Below, piece after piece: positions 32,342 through 40,013 of a stretch of DNA of 64,000 nt (position 1 is its first letter; the number at the start of each line of letters is the position of its first letter). This DNA is from Haloferax denitrificans ATCC 35960 (GTDB taxonomy: Archaea; Halobacteriota; Halobacteria; Halobacteriales; Haloferacaceae). Position numbers and translations under genes: made by a program. The notes under the pieces are model-generated. The model was given only the letters and a program-made list of their open reading frames with translations, did not search any database and was not told the DNA's origin. Location: assembly GCF_000337795.1 (NCBI RefSeq), contig NZ_AOLP01000012.1:62001-126000 (forward strand). The letters are read 5' to 3'.

Positions 32342-33763
32342 TTATTCGTCGTCGCCGAGCGCCCGCCACGAGAGCCGCGGGTTCCGAGCGGCGGACACCT
32401 GGTCGATGCGGCGGGCGCTGGTCTTCGAGGGCGCGGTTTCGAGCGCCTCGTCGGAGTCGGCGTACGCCGCGTTGAAGGCGTGTGCGAGGTCGTCGAGCGA
32501 CGCCTTGTCCTCGACTTCCGTCGGTTCCGTGAGCATCGCCTGCGAGACGAGTTCGGGCCACTTCGTCGTCGGCGGGTGGACGCCGTAGTCGAGCATGCGC
32601 TTCGCCACGTCGGCGGCGTCGCGCTCGCCCGAGGTGGCCGCGAACTCGTGGTGGAACGGCCCGTAGGGCACTTCGAGGTCTATCTGCGAGGCGAGGTAGT
32701 TGGCGTTGAGGACGGCCTTCGCGCTGGCGTCCGCGAGGCCCGCGTCGCCGAGGCGGGCGATGTAGGCGTACGCCTTCACGAGCACGAGCCAGTTGCCGGC
32801 GAAGCCGTGGACCTTGCCGATAGACGACTCGGGTTCGTACTGCTCGTAGCCGGCGGCCGTCTCGCGCACCATCGGACTCGGGAGGAACTCCGCGAGTTCG
32901 TCGACCACGCCGACCGGGCCGGCACCGGGACCGCCGCCGCCGTGGGGCGTGGCGAACGTCTTGTGGACGTTGTAGTGCATGATGTCGAAGCCCATGTCGC
33001 CGGGGCGAGCGCGGCCGAGGAGCGCGTTGAGGTTCGCGCCGTCGTAGTACAGCAGGCCACCCGCGTCGTGGACCAGTTCGGCGATATCGACGATATCGCG
33101 CTCGAACAGCCCCAGCGTGTTGGGGTTCGTGAGCATGAGCGCGGCCGTCTCCTCGGAGACGGCGGCGTCCAGCGCCTCCATGTCGACGCGGCCGTCGTCG
33201 TCCGAGGGGAGTTCGACCACGTCGTAGCCGGCCATCGCGGCCGACGCGAAGTTCGTCCCGTGGGCCGACGAGGGGATGATAATCTCCGAGCGGTCGTCGC
33301 CGCGGGACTCGTGGTAGGCCTTGGCGACGAGGATGCCCGTGAACTCGCCCGCGGCGCCCGCCGGGGGCTGGAGCGTCACGGCGTCCATGCCGCCGATGTC
33401 CGCGAGGTACTCCTGTAGACCGTGCAGGAGGCCGAGCGTCCCCTGAATCGTCCGGTCGGAGCGGTCGGGGTGGACCCCGGCGTTGGGGTCCGCGGCCACG
33501 TCCTCCGTGAACGAGGGGTTGTACTTCATCGTACACGACCCCAGCGGGTACGGCCCGAGTTCGACGCTGTAGTTCATCTGCGACAGGCGCGTGTAGTGGC
33601 GCGCCAGTTGCGGCTCCGACAGCGCCGGGAGCGTCAGTTCGTCGCGGGTCAGGTCGTCCGGGAGGACGCCCTCGGAATCGACTTCGACGGTCGTGCTGTC
33701 CTTTTCGGACAGGAGCGGTTCGTACTCGTCGTCGCGGCTGAATCGGGCTTGGTCGAAGTTCAT
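32342..33763 (-). CDS. gcvPB: Glycine dehydrogenase (decarboxylating) subunit 2, P-protein beta
   Basis: The catalytic PLP half of the two-subunit P-protein, which decarboxylates glycine and passes the aminomethyl group to the lipoyl arm of GcvH. Length 473. The PLP lysine is K268 in MHYNVHKTFATPHGGGGPGAG, and the segments GSCTMKYNP and TLQPPAGAAGEFTGI are characteristic. ATG at 33763 overlaps the gcvPA stop by one base (TGATG). It is the last gene of the gcvT-H-PA-PB operon. The C-terminal tail (KTSARRIDQVSAARNPRLSW) is an acid-basic extension. Confidence 0.95.
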   Translation of the reverse strand: MNFDQARFSRDDEYEPLLSEKDSTTVEVDSEGVLPDDLTRDELTLPALSEPQLARHYTRLSQMNYSVELGPYPLGSCTMKYNPSFTEDVAADPNAGVHPDRSDRTIQGTLGLLHGLQEYLADIGGMDAVTLQPPAGAAGEFTGILVAKAYHESRGDDRSEIIIPSSAHGTNFASAAMAGYDVVELPSDDDGRVDMEALDAAVSEETAALMLTNPNTLGLFERDIVDIAELVHDAGGLLYYDGANLNALLGRARPGDMGFDIMHYNVHKTFATPHGGGGPGAGPVGVVDELAEFLPSPMVRETAAGYEQYEPESSIGKVHGFAGNWLVLVKAYAYIARLGDAGLADASAKAVLNANYLASQIDLEVPYGPFHHEFAATSGERDAADVAKRMLDYGVHPPTTKWPELVSQAMLTEPTEVEDKASLDDLAHAFNAAYADSDEALETAPSKTSARRIDQVSAARNPRLSWRALGDDE

Positions 33764-35106
33764 CAGATGACCTCCTCGAAGGCCGCGACCAGTCCGTCCG
33801 CGGCGTCGGCGTTCGCGTCGGTGATACAGACCTGCAGGTGGTGGTCGGTGAGGGCGTGGACCGCGAAGCCGCGGCCCGCGAGGTCGTTCGTGATGGCGGG
33901 CGCGGGCTGGTCCGTCCGGACGACGAACTCGCGGAAGTGGTGGCGGTCGTACAGCGGCGCTTTGACGCCCGAAAGCTCGTCCAGTCGGGCGGCGAGGTCG
34001 CGGGCGTCGGTGACGGCCCGCTCGGCGAGGTCGACGAGGCGGTCGGGGCCGAGCCACGCCATGTGCATGGCGGTGCGGAGCGCGACCCACGCCTGATTCG
34101 TACAGATGTTCGAGGTCGCGCGCTCCTTGCGGATGTGCTGTTCGCGGGTCTGGAGCGTCAGCGTGAACGCCCGCATGTCCGCGCTGTCCTCGGAGACGCC
34201 GACGAGGCGGCCGGGGACCTGCCGGAGGTACTCCTCGCGGGTGGCGAAGATGCCGAGCCCCATGCCGTAGGCCGTTCCGAGGCCGAGCGCGCCGGCCTCG
34301 CCGACGACCACGTCGGCACCGACGCTCGCGGGCTCTTCGAGGAGCGCGAGCGCGACGAGGTCGCTTCCGAGACAGAACAGCGCGTCGTTGTCGTGGGCGA
34401 GGTCGCCGATGTCGGCGAGTCGCTCCTCGATGACGCCGCGGACCGTCGGGGTCTCGGCGTACACCATCACGGTCTCGTCGTCGACGAGGTCCGCGAGGGC
34501 GTCAACGTCGACCGCGCCGTCGGTCATCGGGTACTCGCCGATTTCCATCGCCGCGCCGTCGAGGTAGTTTTCGAGGACGCCGAGGCGACCCTCGTGGAGG
34601 TGTTCGGGGACGAGCACGCGGTGGCCGCTCGCGCCGCGCCGGAGGCGGTTCGCGAGAAGCGCGGCCTCGGCGAGCGCCGTCGCGGCGTCGTACATCGAGC
34701 AGTTGGCGACCGGGAGCCCGGTCAGTTCGACCAGCATCGACTGGTACTCGAACAGCACCTGCAGGAAGCCCTGCGCGATTTCGGGCTGGTACTGCGTGTA
34801 CGAGGTGAGGAACTCCGAGCGCCGCGAGAGGTCGTCGACCAACGCCGGCACGTAGTGGGCGTGGTGGCCGCGGCCGAGGAACTCCGTCAGCTCCTCGTTT
34901 CGCGAAAACAGGTCGGCCATGGCGTTCCTGAGTTCCTGTTCGTCGGCGCTGTCGACGCCGAACTCGCCGTCGAAGCGGACCTCGTCGGGGATGTCGAAGA
35001 GGTCTTCCGCGCTGTCGACGCCGACGGCGTCCAGCATCGCTTCCTCGTCGGCGTCGGTGTGTGGGGCGTACGGGCTTCCGACCCGCCGTCCGTTTCCAGC
35101 CGTCAT
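33763..35106 (-). CDS. gcvPA: Glycine dehydrogenase (decarboxylating) subunit 1, P-protein alpha
   Basis: The non-lysine half of the split P-protein, 447 residues. It has the expected start [20 protein letters not shown], then [18 protein letters not shown] and [20 protein letters not shown]-like (here [15 protein letters not shown]), [20 protein letters not shown] and the late [19 protein letters not shown]. These motifs hold the PLP phosphate and substrate pocket in the alpha-beta complex with GcvPB. It starts one base after the gcvH stop region (ATG at 35106, gcvH TGA at 35110-35108), so the two overlap or abut, and it ends overlapping gcvPB. Confidence 0.94.
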   Translation of the reverse strand: MTAGNGRRVGSPYAPHTDADEEAMLDAVGVDSAEDLFDIPDEVRFDGEFGVDSADEQELRNAMADLFSRNEELTEFLGRGHHAHYVPALVDDLSRRSEFLTSYTQYQPEIAQGFLQVLFEYQSMLVELTGLPVANCSMYDAATALAEAALLANRLRRGASGHRVLVPEHLHEGRLGVLENYLDGAAMEIGEYPMTDGAVDVDALADLVDDETVMVYAETPTVRGVIEERLADIGDLAHDNDALFCLGSDLVALALLEEPASVGADVVVGEAGALGLGTAYGMGLGIFATREEYLRQVPGRLVGVSEDSADMRAFTLTLQTREQHIRKERATSNICTNQAWVALRTAMHMAWLGPDRLVDLAERAVTDARDLAARLDELSGVKAPLYDRHHFREFVVRTDQPAPAITNDLAGRGFAVHALTDHHLQVCITDANADAADGLVAAFEEVI

Positions 35107-35107
35107 C

Positions 35108-35488
35108 TCACTCCGTCTGCTCGCGGTACTCCTCGGGGGAGAGGAGGTCGTCGAACTCGCTTTCGTCGGCCGGCTCGACTTCGAGCATCCAGCCGTCGCC
35201 GTAGGGGTCGTCGTTGAGGAGTTCTGGGGCGTCGAACAGCTCCTCGTTGACGGCCGTGACCGTGCCCGAGATGGGGGCGTACAGGTCCGACACGGCCTTG
35301 ATGCTCTCGACCACGCCGAACTCCTCGCCGGCGGCGAGTTCGTCGCCCTCGGCGGGGAGTTCGACGAAGACGACGTCGCCCAGTTCGTCCTGTGCGAAGT
35401 CGGAGATGCCGATGCGGACGGCGTCGCCCTCGGTGGTGGTCCATTCGTGCGATTCCAGATACTTCCGGTCGTCGGGAATTTCGAACAT
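35108..35488 (-). CDS. gcvH: Glycine cleavage system H protein
   Basis: The lipoyl-carrier protein that shuttles the aminomethyl group between the P- and T-proteins and is reoxidised by the L-protein. 126 residues, with the lipoylated Lys at position 64 in [20 protein letters not shown]. The start [16 protein letters not shown] is canonical; the longer open frame upstream is not coding. It lies 2 bases after gcvT and directly before gcvPA. The genes for the L-protein and lipoylation enzymes are not in this window. Confidence 0.96.
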   Translation of the reverse strand: MFEIPDDRKYLESHEWTTTEGDAVRIGISDFAQDELGDVVFVELPAEGDELAAGEEFGVVESIKAVSDLYAPISGTVTAVNEELFDAPELLNDDPYGDGWMLEVEPADESEFDDLLSPEEYREQTE

Positions 35489-35490
35489 TG

Positions 35491-36582
35491 TCAGTTGATG
35501 AAGGGGGGTGTCACGATTACTGCGCGCTTCTCGCGGCCGCGGACGAGCACCGAAATCTCGGTCTCGTCGTCGGCGTACTCGACGGGGACGTAGCCGAGGC
35601 CGATGGGCTCCGACAGGGTCGGGCTCATCGTCCCGCTCGTCACGACGCCGATGACCTCGCCGTCCGCGTCGGCGATGTCGTAGCCGTGTCGCGGGACGCC
35701 GCGGTCGAGGAGGGCGAAGCCGACGAACGTCTCTTCGACGCCGGCCTCGCGCTGTCGGTCGAGGGCGTCGCGGCCCACGAACTCGGTGTCGAGGTCGACG
35801 ACGAACCCGATGCCGGCCTCGTAGGGGGTCCGGGGCTCCGTCTCGGGGTCGAAGTCCTGTCCCGAGAGCAGGTAGCCCATCTCCAGTCGGAGCGTGTCGC
35901 GGGAGCCGAGTCCGCAGGGGGTCGCGTCGAGCGCCGCCCAGACGGTCTCGGCGTCGTCCCACGGGCAGAGGACCTCGAAGCCGTCCTCGCCGGTGTAGCC
36001 CGTCCGGGCCACCCAGCACTCGACGCCCGCCACGTCGGCGAACGTCGCCTGGAACTTCGAGAGGTCGCCGAGGGCGGCGTCGGGCGCGGCGGCGGTGACC
36101 GAGTCGAGGGCGTCGGGGCCCTGTACCGCGAACATCGCCCACTCCTCGGTCACGTCTTCGACGGTGGCGTCGAGGCCCCACTCGTCGCGGAACGAGGTCC
36201 ACCGGTCGTACATCTCCTCGTCGTGGCCCGCGTTCGGGATGAAGAGATAGACCCGCTCGTCGCGGTCGGGGAGTCGGTAGACGACGGTGTCGTCGACGAT
36301 GATGCCCTCGTCGTTCACGATGGCCGAGTACTGCGAGTCACCCGGTTCGAGGGCCGTCACGTCGTTCGTCGTCAGGCGTTGCATCAGCGCGGTCGCGTCC
36401 GGGCCGGACACCTCGAGTTCGCTCATGTGCGAAACGTCGAAGATGCCGACCGACTCGCGGACGGCCGCGTGTTCGGCCTTGATGGAGTCGTACTCCACAG
36501 GCATGTCCCATCCGCCGAACTCGGTGAACGTCGCCCCGGCGTCCGCGTGGACGTCGTACAACGGCGGCTTGCGAAGGCCCAT
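35491..36582 (-). CDS. gcvT: Aminomethyltransferase, glycine cleavage T protein
   Basis: Transfers the methylene unit from GcvH to tetrahydrofolate (or the archaeal pterin used here) and releases ammonia. 363 residues. Family motifs: [19 protein letters not shown] near the N-terminus, [28 protein letters not shown] and [16 protein letters not shown] (folate site). ATG at 36582 gives the standard start [16 protein letters not shown]; 20 extra in-frame codons upstream are unlikely. A TATA-like TTACTTATCG (36610-36601, minus strand) lies about 24 bases upstream, so the operon is probably leaderless. First gene of the gcv operon. Confidence 0.95.
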   Translation of the reverse strand: MGLRKPPLYDVHADAGATFTEFGGWDMPVEYDSIKAEHAAVRESVGIFDVSHMSELEVSGPDATALMQRLTTNDVTALEPGDSQYSAIVNDEGIIVDDTVVYRLPDRDERVYLFIPNAGHDEEMYDRWTSFRDEWGLDATVEDVTEEWAMFAVQGPDALDSVTAAAPDAALGDLSKFQATFADVAGVECWVARTGYTGEDGFEVLCPWDDAETVWAALDATPCGLGSRDTLRLEMGYLLSGQDFDPETEPRTPYEAGIGFVVDLDTEFVGRDALDRQREAGVEETFVGFALLDRGVPRHGYDIADADGEVIGVVTSGTMSPTLSEPIGLGYVPVEYADDETEISVLVRGREKRAVIVTPPFIN

Positions 36583-36600
36583 ACACGCCCCTGCGAACTG

Positions 36601-36610
36601 CGATAAGTAA
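36601..36610 (-). promoter_or_regulatory. TATA-like box of the gcv operon
   Basis: TTACTTATCG on the minus strand, centred about 24 bases before the gcvT ATG at 36582. I see no glycine riboswitch-like tandem structure in the 200 bases upstream. Confidence 0.45.
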
Positions 36611-36811
36611 TGCTTTGGTATCTGTTCGCTCGGTGTGACCACAATCTTGCATTAATTCGGGTTCCGGTCCGGGGTAAAACACCACGAACCCGCAACCTGT
36701 TGGCGAAATATGCCGTCTGAGTGCGGCACCGACCCGGACGGTTGCGAGAGTGATAAACCGATTATTGCGATACCGAATGCAAATACTGCGCGTGAGTCGG
36801 GGTACGCCTCG

Positions 36812-37612
36812 CTACCGCGTCTCGTCCAGCAGATGGGCTCGCGCGTCCGAGACGGTCAGCGGAACGTCGTCAGCGTCGAGTATCCCCTCGAACAACTGCA
36901 CCGTCGCCGGCGGCTGGAGACCGTTCTCCCTCAGCAGGGCGGTATCCGTCAGAACGTCTCGAACGGGGCCGTCCGCCGCTATCGACCCATCCTGCCCGAC
37001 GACGAGTACTCGGTCGACAACCTCGGGCACGACGTCCACAGACGGCGTGAACAGCACCACAGTCCCCTCGTGGTCGGTCACAAGCTCCAGAATGCGTTCT
37101 CGGTAGCCGGCGTCGACAGCGCCGAACGGCTCGTCGAGGAGGAGCACATCCGGCTCGAACGCGAGGACGCTCGCGACCGCCGCCCGCTGTTTCTCGCCCC
37201 CAGACAGACGGAACGGCGGGCGGTCCAGCAAGGACTCCAACCCGAGTTCGGCCGCGAGGTGCGCGACCCGCTGTGTCGCCGCCCGCCGTGACATCCCGAG
37301 CTGGGCCGGCCCGTATTCGATGTCCTCGCGGACGGTCGTATTGAACAGGTAGTCGTCGGGGTCTTGCAGGAGCACGCCGAGGCGGTCCCTGACGGCTTCG
37401 GCGTCCGCCGTCTCGCCGAAGTACTCGACCGCGCCGGCCGTCGGCTCGACGAGGCCGCCGAGCACGAGTTGCAGTGTGCTCTTTCCCGACCCGTTCGCAC
37501 CGATGACGGCGACTCGCTCACCCGCCTCGATTGCGACCGTCACGTCCCGGAGCGCCGTCGTTCCGTCCGGGTACTCGTGTGTCAGGCCCCGCGCTTCGAT
37601 TACAGGCCCCAT
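36812..37612 (-). CDS. nikO: ECF-type nickel/cobalt transporter ATPase (CbiO/NikO)
   Basis: A 266-residue ATPase of the energy-coupling-factor family. It has Walker A GANGSGKST, Q-loop LLQDPDDYLFNTTVREDIEY (the ECF-type Q-loop), signature LSGGEKQRAAVASVLA and Walker B DVLLLDEPFGAVD. ECF ATPases energise an S-component (here CbiM) through the CbiQ T-component. ATG at 37612 lies inside the end of cbiQ/nikQ, a 13-base overlap. Given the NikR regulator and CbiMNQO layout, nickel is the likely substrate. Confidence 0.9.
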   Translation of the reverse strand: MGPVIEARGLTHEYPDGTTALRDVTVAIEAGERVAVIGANGSGKSTLQLVLGGLVEPTAGAVEYFGETADAEAVRDRLGVLLQDPDDYLFNTTVREDIEYGPAQLGMSRRAATQRVAHLAAELGLESLLDRPPFRLSGGEKQRAAVASVLAFEPDVLLLDEPFGAVDAGYRERILELVTDHEGTVVLFTPSVDVVPEVVDRVLVVGQDGSIAADGPVRDVLTDTALLRENGLQPPATVQLFEGILDADDVPLTVSDARAHLLDETR

Positions 37613-38412
37613 CGAATCACCCCCGAGCCGACGACGGCGACGACGGCGAGCGCGACCAGCGCGTAGTCGCCCCCGTCGACGGCCCGCGACCGGCTGTACG
37701 GTGACGGCGGTCGGGAACCGCCGCGGGCCCGCATCCCGCGGCCGACCCGTTCGCCGCGGTCGAGCGTCCGCAACAGGAACGTCCCGACGAGCCGTTTCGC
37801 GTCGCGCCACCCGTCGCGAAGACTCGACTGGCCGGTCGTGCGACTGTTCCGCGCGAGAACGAGTCGCTGTAACTCGTCGAAAAACAGGAACAGGTAGCGA
37901 TAGGTGACGGCGACGACCCACACGAGCGCGACCGGGACGCGCAGTTCACGCATGGCCGCGACCACCGACGAGAACGGCGTCGTCATCACGATGAGCGACA
38001 GAAGCGCGACGCCGACGCCGACGCGGAGCGTGAACAGCACGACGTACGCGACGCCGCCGTCAGTGACGGCGAGCCCGAACGCCCGCACGAGCGCGTCCCC
38101 GGGGAGCAGTACGGCTTGGGGAACGACGATAACGGCGGAGACGAGCGGCACGACCGCCGAGCGTGCGAGCAACTGTCGGAGCGGAACGGCCGACAGCCTC
38201 GCCAGGAGGACGGTCACGACACCGAAACAGAGGGTGACCGCGACGGTTCGCGTGAGCATCACCGCCAGCGCGAGGCCGGCGACCGAACACAGGGAGACGC
38301 GAGGGTCCCGTCGCTGGAGAAATCCGTCGGCCGAGGCCACCTGTTCGGCCGTGAAGACGGTCCGAAGCGCTCCGGTGATGGATTCGACCGAGCGGCCGAC
38401 GACGCCGGTCAC
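37600..38412 (-). CDS. nikQ: ECF-type nickel/cobalt transporter T component (CbiQ/NikQ)
   Basis: A 270-residue membrane protein with about five or six hydrophobic segments. The ECF coupling helices are visible as VFTAEQVASADGFLQRRDPR near the N-terminus and, in the C-terminal half, LARNSRTTGQSSLRDGWRDA and RGERVGRGMRARGGSRPPSP (the two Ala-Arg-Gly-type coupling motifs that bind the ATPase; here ARN and ARG). The GTG at 38412 overlaps the previous stop as GTGA, and the downstream ATPase overlaps by 13 bases. Confidence 0.85.
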   Translation of the reverse strand: MTGVVGRSVESITGALRTVFTAEQVASADGFLQRRDPRVSLCSVAGLALAVMLTRTVAVTLCFGVVTVLLARLSAVPLRQLLARSAVVPLVSAVIVVPQAVLLPGDALVRAFGLAVTDGGVAYVVLFTLRVGVGVALLSLIVMTTPFSSVVAAMRELRVPVALVWVVAVTYRYLFLFFDELQRLVLARNSRTTGQSSLRDGWRDAKRLVGTFLLRTLDRGERVGRGMRARGGSRPPSPYSRSRAVDGGDYALVALAVVAVVGSGVIRWGL

Positions 38413-38708
38413 TGTTCGAGGAGGCGACCGACTCCGACCCCGACCGCGAGTGTGACTCCCGTCCCGACGACCGCCGAGACGAGCGTTCCGAGCGGCGAAC
38501 TGAGCCCCGGGACGGAGTAGTCCGGGAGCAGTCCGGGGGAGATGGGTTCGGCGGCGTCGGCCGCCCCGGTCTCTTCGGCGGCGTTTTCGAGCGGTTCGGC
38601 GTACCCGACGACGCCGGACGCCCAGCCGAACACGGGGGCCAAGACGACGAGCACGAGCAGTCCGAAGAGCGCCCGCCGACCCCACGAATCGGACACGAGC
38701 GCGTTCAC
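38409..38708 (-). CDS. nikN: Cobalt/nickel transport protein CbiN-like (PDGLE-type)
   Basis: A 99-residue protein with two hydrophobic helices (ALFGLLVLVVLAPVFGWASG and LGTLVSAVVGTGVTLAVGVG) joined by an extracellular-type loop that contains the conserved AEPLENAAEE and PDYSVPGLSSPLGTL stretches. This is the PDGLE-domain form that replaces CbiN in many archaea and is needed for metal uptake by the S-component. GTG start at 38708, overlapping the cbiM stop as GTGA; its own stop overlaps the next GTG start. The two GTGA junctions are identical in form. Confidence 0.83.
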   Translation of the reverse strand: MNALVSDSWGRRALFGLLVLVVLAPVFGWASGVVGYAEPLENAAEETGAADAAEPISPGLLPDYSVPGLSSPLGTLVSAVVGTGVTLAVGVGVGRLLEQ

Positions 38709-39361
38709 AGCCCCACCTCCGGGGAAAGCGAGTCGTCGTCGAATCGCCCGAGGACGAGGTCCGGCCGAGCGTCCGCGACGTAGCCGTAGACCGCGGCCGT
38801 AATCGCGCCCTCGACGAGACCCAAAAGCGCGTGGCCGACGACCATGATTACCACGGTCGTGCTCAGTTCGTAGGCGAACGCCGACGAGAGGCCGACGCCG
38901 ACGCCGACGACCAGCGCCGAGACGGTAATCGCTCCCCACCCGGCGACGAACGAACCGCCGGTTTCGTGAACCCCTCGGAGCGCTCGGAAGAGGGCGTAGC
39001 CGACGAGGACGTCGACGACGGCCATCGCAAAGAGGTTCGCACCGAGCGCGATGATGCCGCCGTCGCCGAAGACGAGCGCCTGTATCGTCACGACGGCGGT
39101 CATCGCGAGGACGCCGAGATACGGTCCGAGGAGGATACCGGCGAACGCCCCGCCGACGAAATGAGCGCTCGTCCCGCCCGGAATCGGCCAGTTCAGCATC
39201 TGCGCGGCGAAGATGCCCGCCGCGACGACGCCGAGAAGCGGCGTTCGCTCGTCGCCGAGTTCGCCGCGGGCGCGTCTGACCGCGAAACCGATTACGATGC
39301 CGGAGCCGAGCCAGAAGAGACCCGCCACCCAGGGGTCGAGAAAGCCGTCCGGAATGTGCAT
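38705..39361 (-). CDS. nikM: ECF-type nickel transporter S component (CbiM/NikM)
   Basis: A 218-residue membrane substrate-binding subunit with about seven hydrophobic segments. The mature N-terminus MHIPDGFLDPWVAG carries His2, the metal ligand of CbiM/NikM; because the protein must begin with MHIPDGFL, ATG at 39361 is certain although the frame is open 90 codons upstream. Other family segments are NWPIPGGTSAHFVGGAFAG (second His ligand region) and FGDGGIIALGANLFAMAVV. It starts the nikMNQO operon and is divergent from nikR. Confidence 0.93.
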   Translation of the reverse strand: MHIPDGFLDPWVAGLFWLGSGIVIGFAVRRARGELGDERTPLLGVVAAGIFAAQMLNWPIPGGTSAHFVGGAFAGILLGPYLGVLAMTAVVTIQALVFGDGGIIALGANLFAMAVVDVLVGYALFRALRGVHETGGSFVAGWGAITVSALVVGVGVGLSSAFAYELSTTVVIMVVGHALLGLVEGAITAAVYGYVADARPDLVLGRFDDDSLSPEVGL

Positions 39362-39365
39362 TCGT

Positions 39366-39379
39366 ATCACACGTGTGAT
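39366..39379. promoter_or_regulatory. Perfect palindrome ATCACACGTGTGAT, candidate NikR operator
   Basis: A 14-base perfect palindrome beginning 5 bases before the nikM ATG, exactly over its expected transcription start: a TATA-like AGTATTATTG (minus strand, about 39398-39389) lies 28 bases upstream of the start codon. Two TAATACT copies (39392-39398 and 39413-39419) are 21 bases apart. Position and the divergent nikR gene make a nickel-responsive operator likely. Confidence 0.6.
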
Positions 39380-39488
39380 TCGGTCGAGCAATAATACTTT
39401 TCTTCCAAATCGTAATACTGGGCGATATGTTGCCGATTCGGAAGCGCCACTGCCAACGACTAAACGGTTGCTGGGAAAAGGCGAGAGT

Positions 39489-39905
39489 ATGAGCCAGGAC
39501 GTCGACCGGATGAGCGTCACGCTCCCGCCGAGTCTGCTCGCCGAACTCGACGACGTGGTCGCCGACGGCGAGTACGACAGCCGCTCGGAGGCGACCAGAG
39601 ACGCGCTTCGCGCGTTCGTCACGGAGTTCAATCAACAGACGGGGCTCTCCGGGAGCCTCAGCGGGACCGTCGTCGTCCTCTACGAGCACGACCACAGCGG
39701 CGTGAGCGAGGAGATGACCGAACTGCAACACGACTTCACCGAGACCATCATCGCGGTCCATCACGTCCACCTCGGCGACCACCTCTGTCTGGAGTCTATC
39801 GCCGTCGACGGGACGGGCGAGCGAATCGAGGAGTTGCTCTCGCGGATTCGGCCGCTGAAGGGCGTCCATCAGGTCAAACTCACCGTCGTCGAAGCAGACC
39901 GGTAG
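39489..39905 (+). CDS. nikR: Nickel-responsive regulator NikR
   Basis: A 138-residue ribbon-helix-helix repressor with an ACT-like nickel-binding domain. The N-terminal RHH is VDRMSVTLPPSLLAELDDVV (residues 5-24). The square-planar nickel ligands of the family are present: H81, then H92-x-H94 in AVHHVHLGDH, and C100, with the same spacing as in E. coli NikR. It is divergent from the nikMNQO operon with about 130 bases between. It most likely represses nickel uptake when nickel is sufficient. The ATG at 39489 is the first good start; upstream frame is non-coding. Confidence 0.95.
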   Translation: MSQDVDRMSVTLPPSLLAELDDVVADGEYDSRSEATRDALRAFVTEFNQQTGLSGSLSGTVVVLYEHDHSGVSEEMTELQHDFTETIIAVHHVHLGDHLCLESIAVDGTGERIEELLSRIRPLKGVHQVKLTVVEADR

Positions 39906-40013
39906 CGGACGGGCCGTGAGCGGTTTTTGGCGGCCTTCCGGGGGGCTTCGGGTGACGCGCTCACCAGCCACCAGCGCTCGACCGAGAGCGCGTTCGGGAC
40001 GAGTGCGGAGCGC

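Noticed and set aside
36583-36811. Glycine riboswitch upstream of gcvT
   Set aside because: The gap holds a TATA-like element very close to the ATG, which leaves no room for a structured leader, and I saw no tandem aptamer-like structure.
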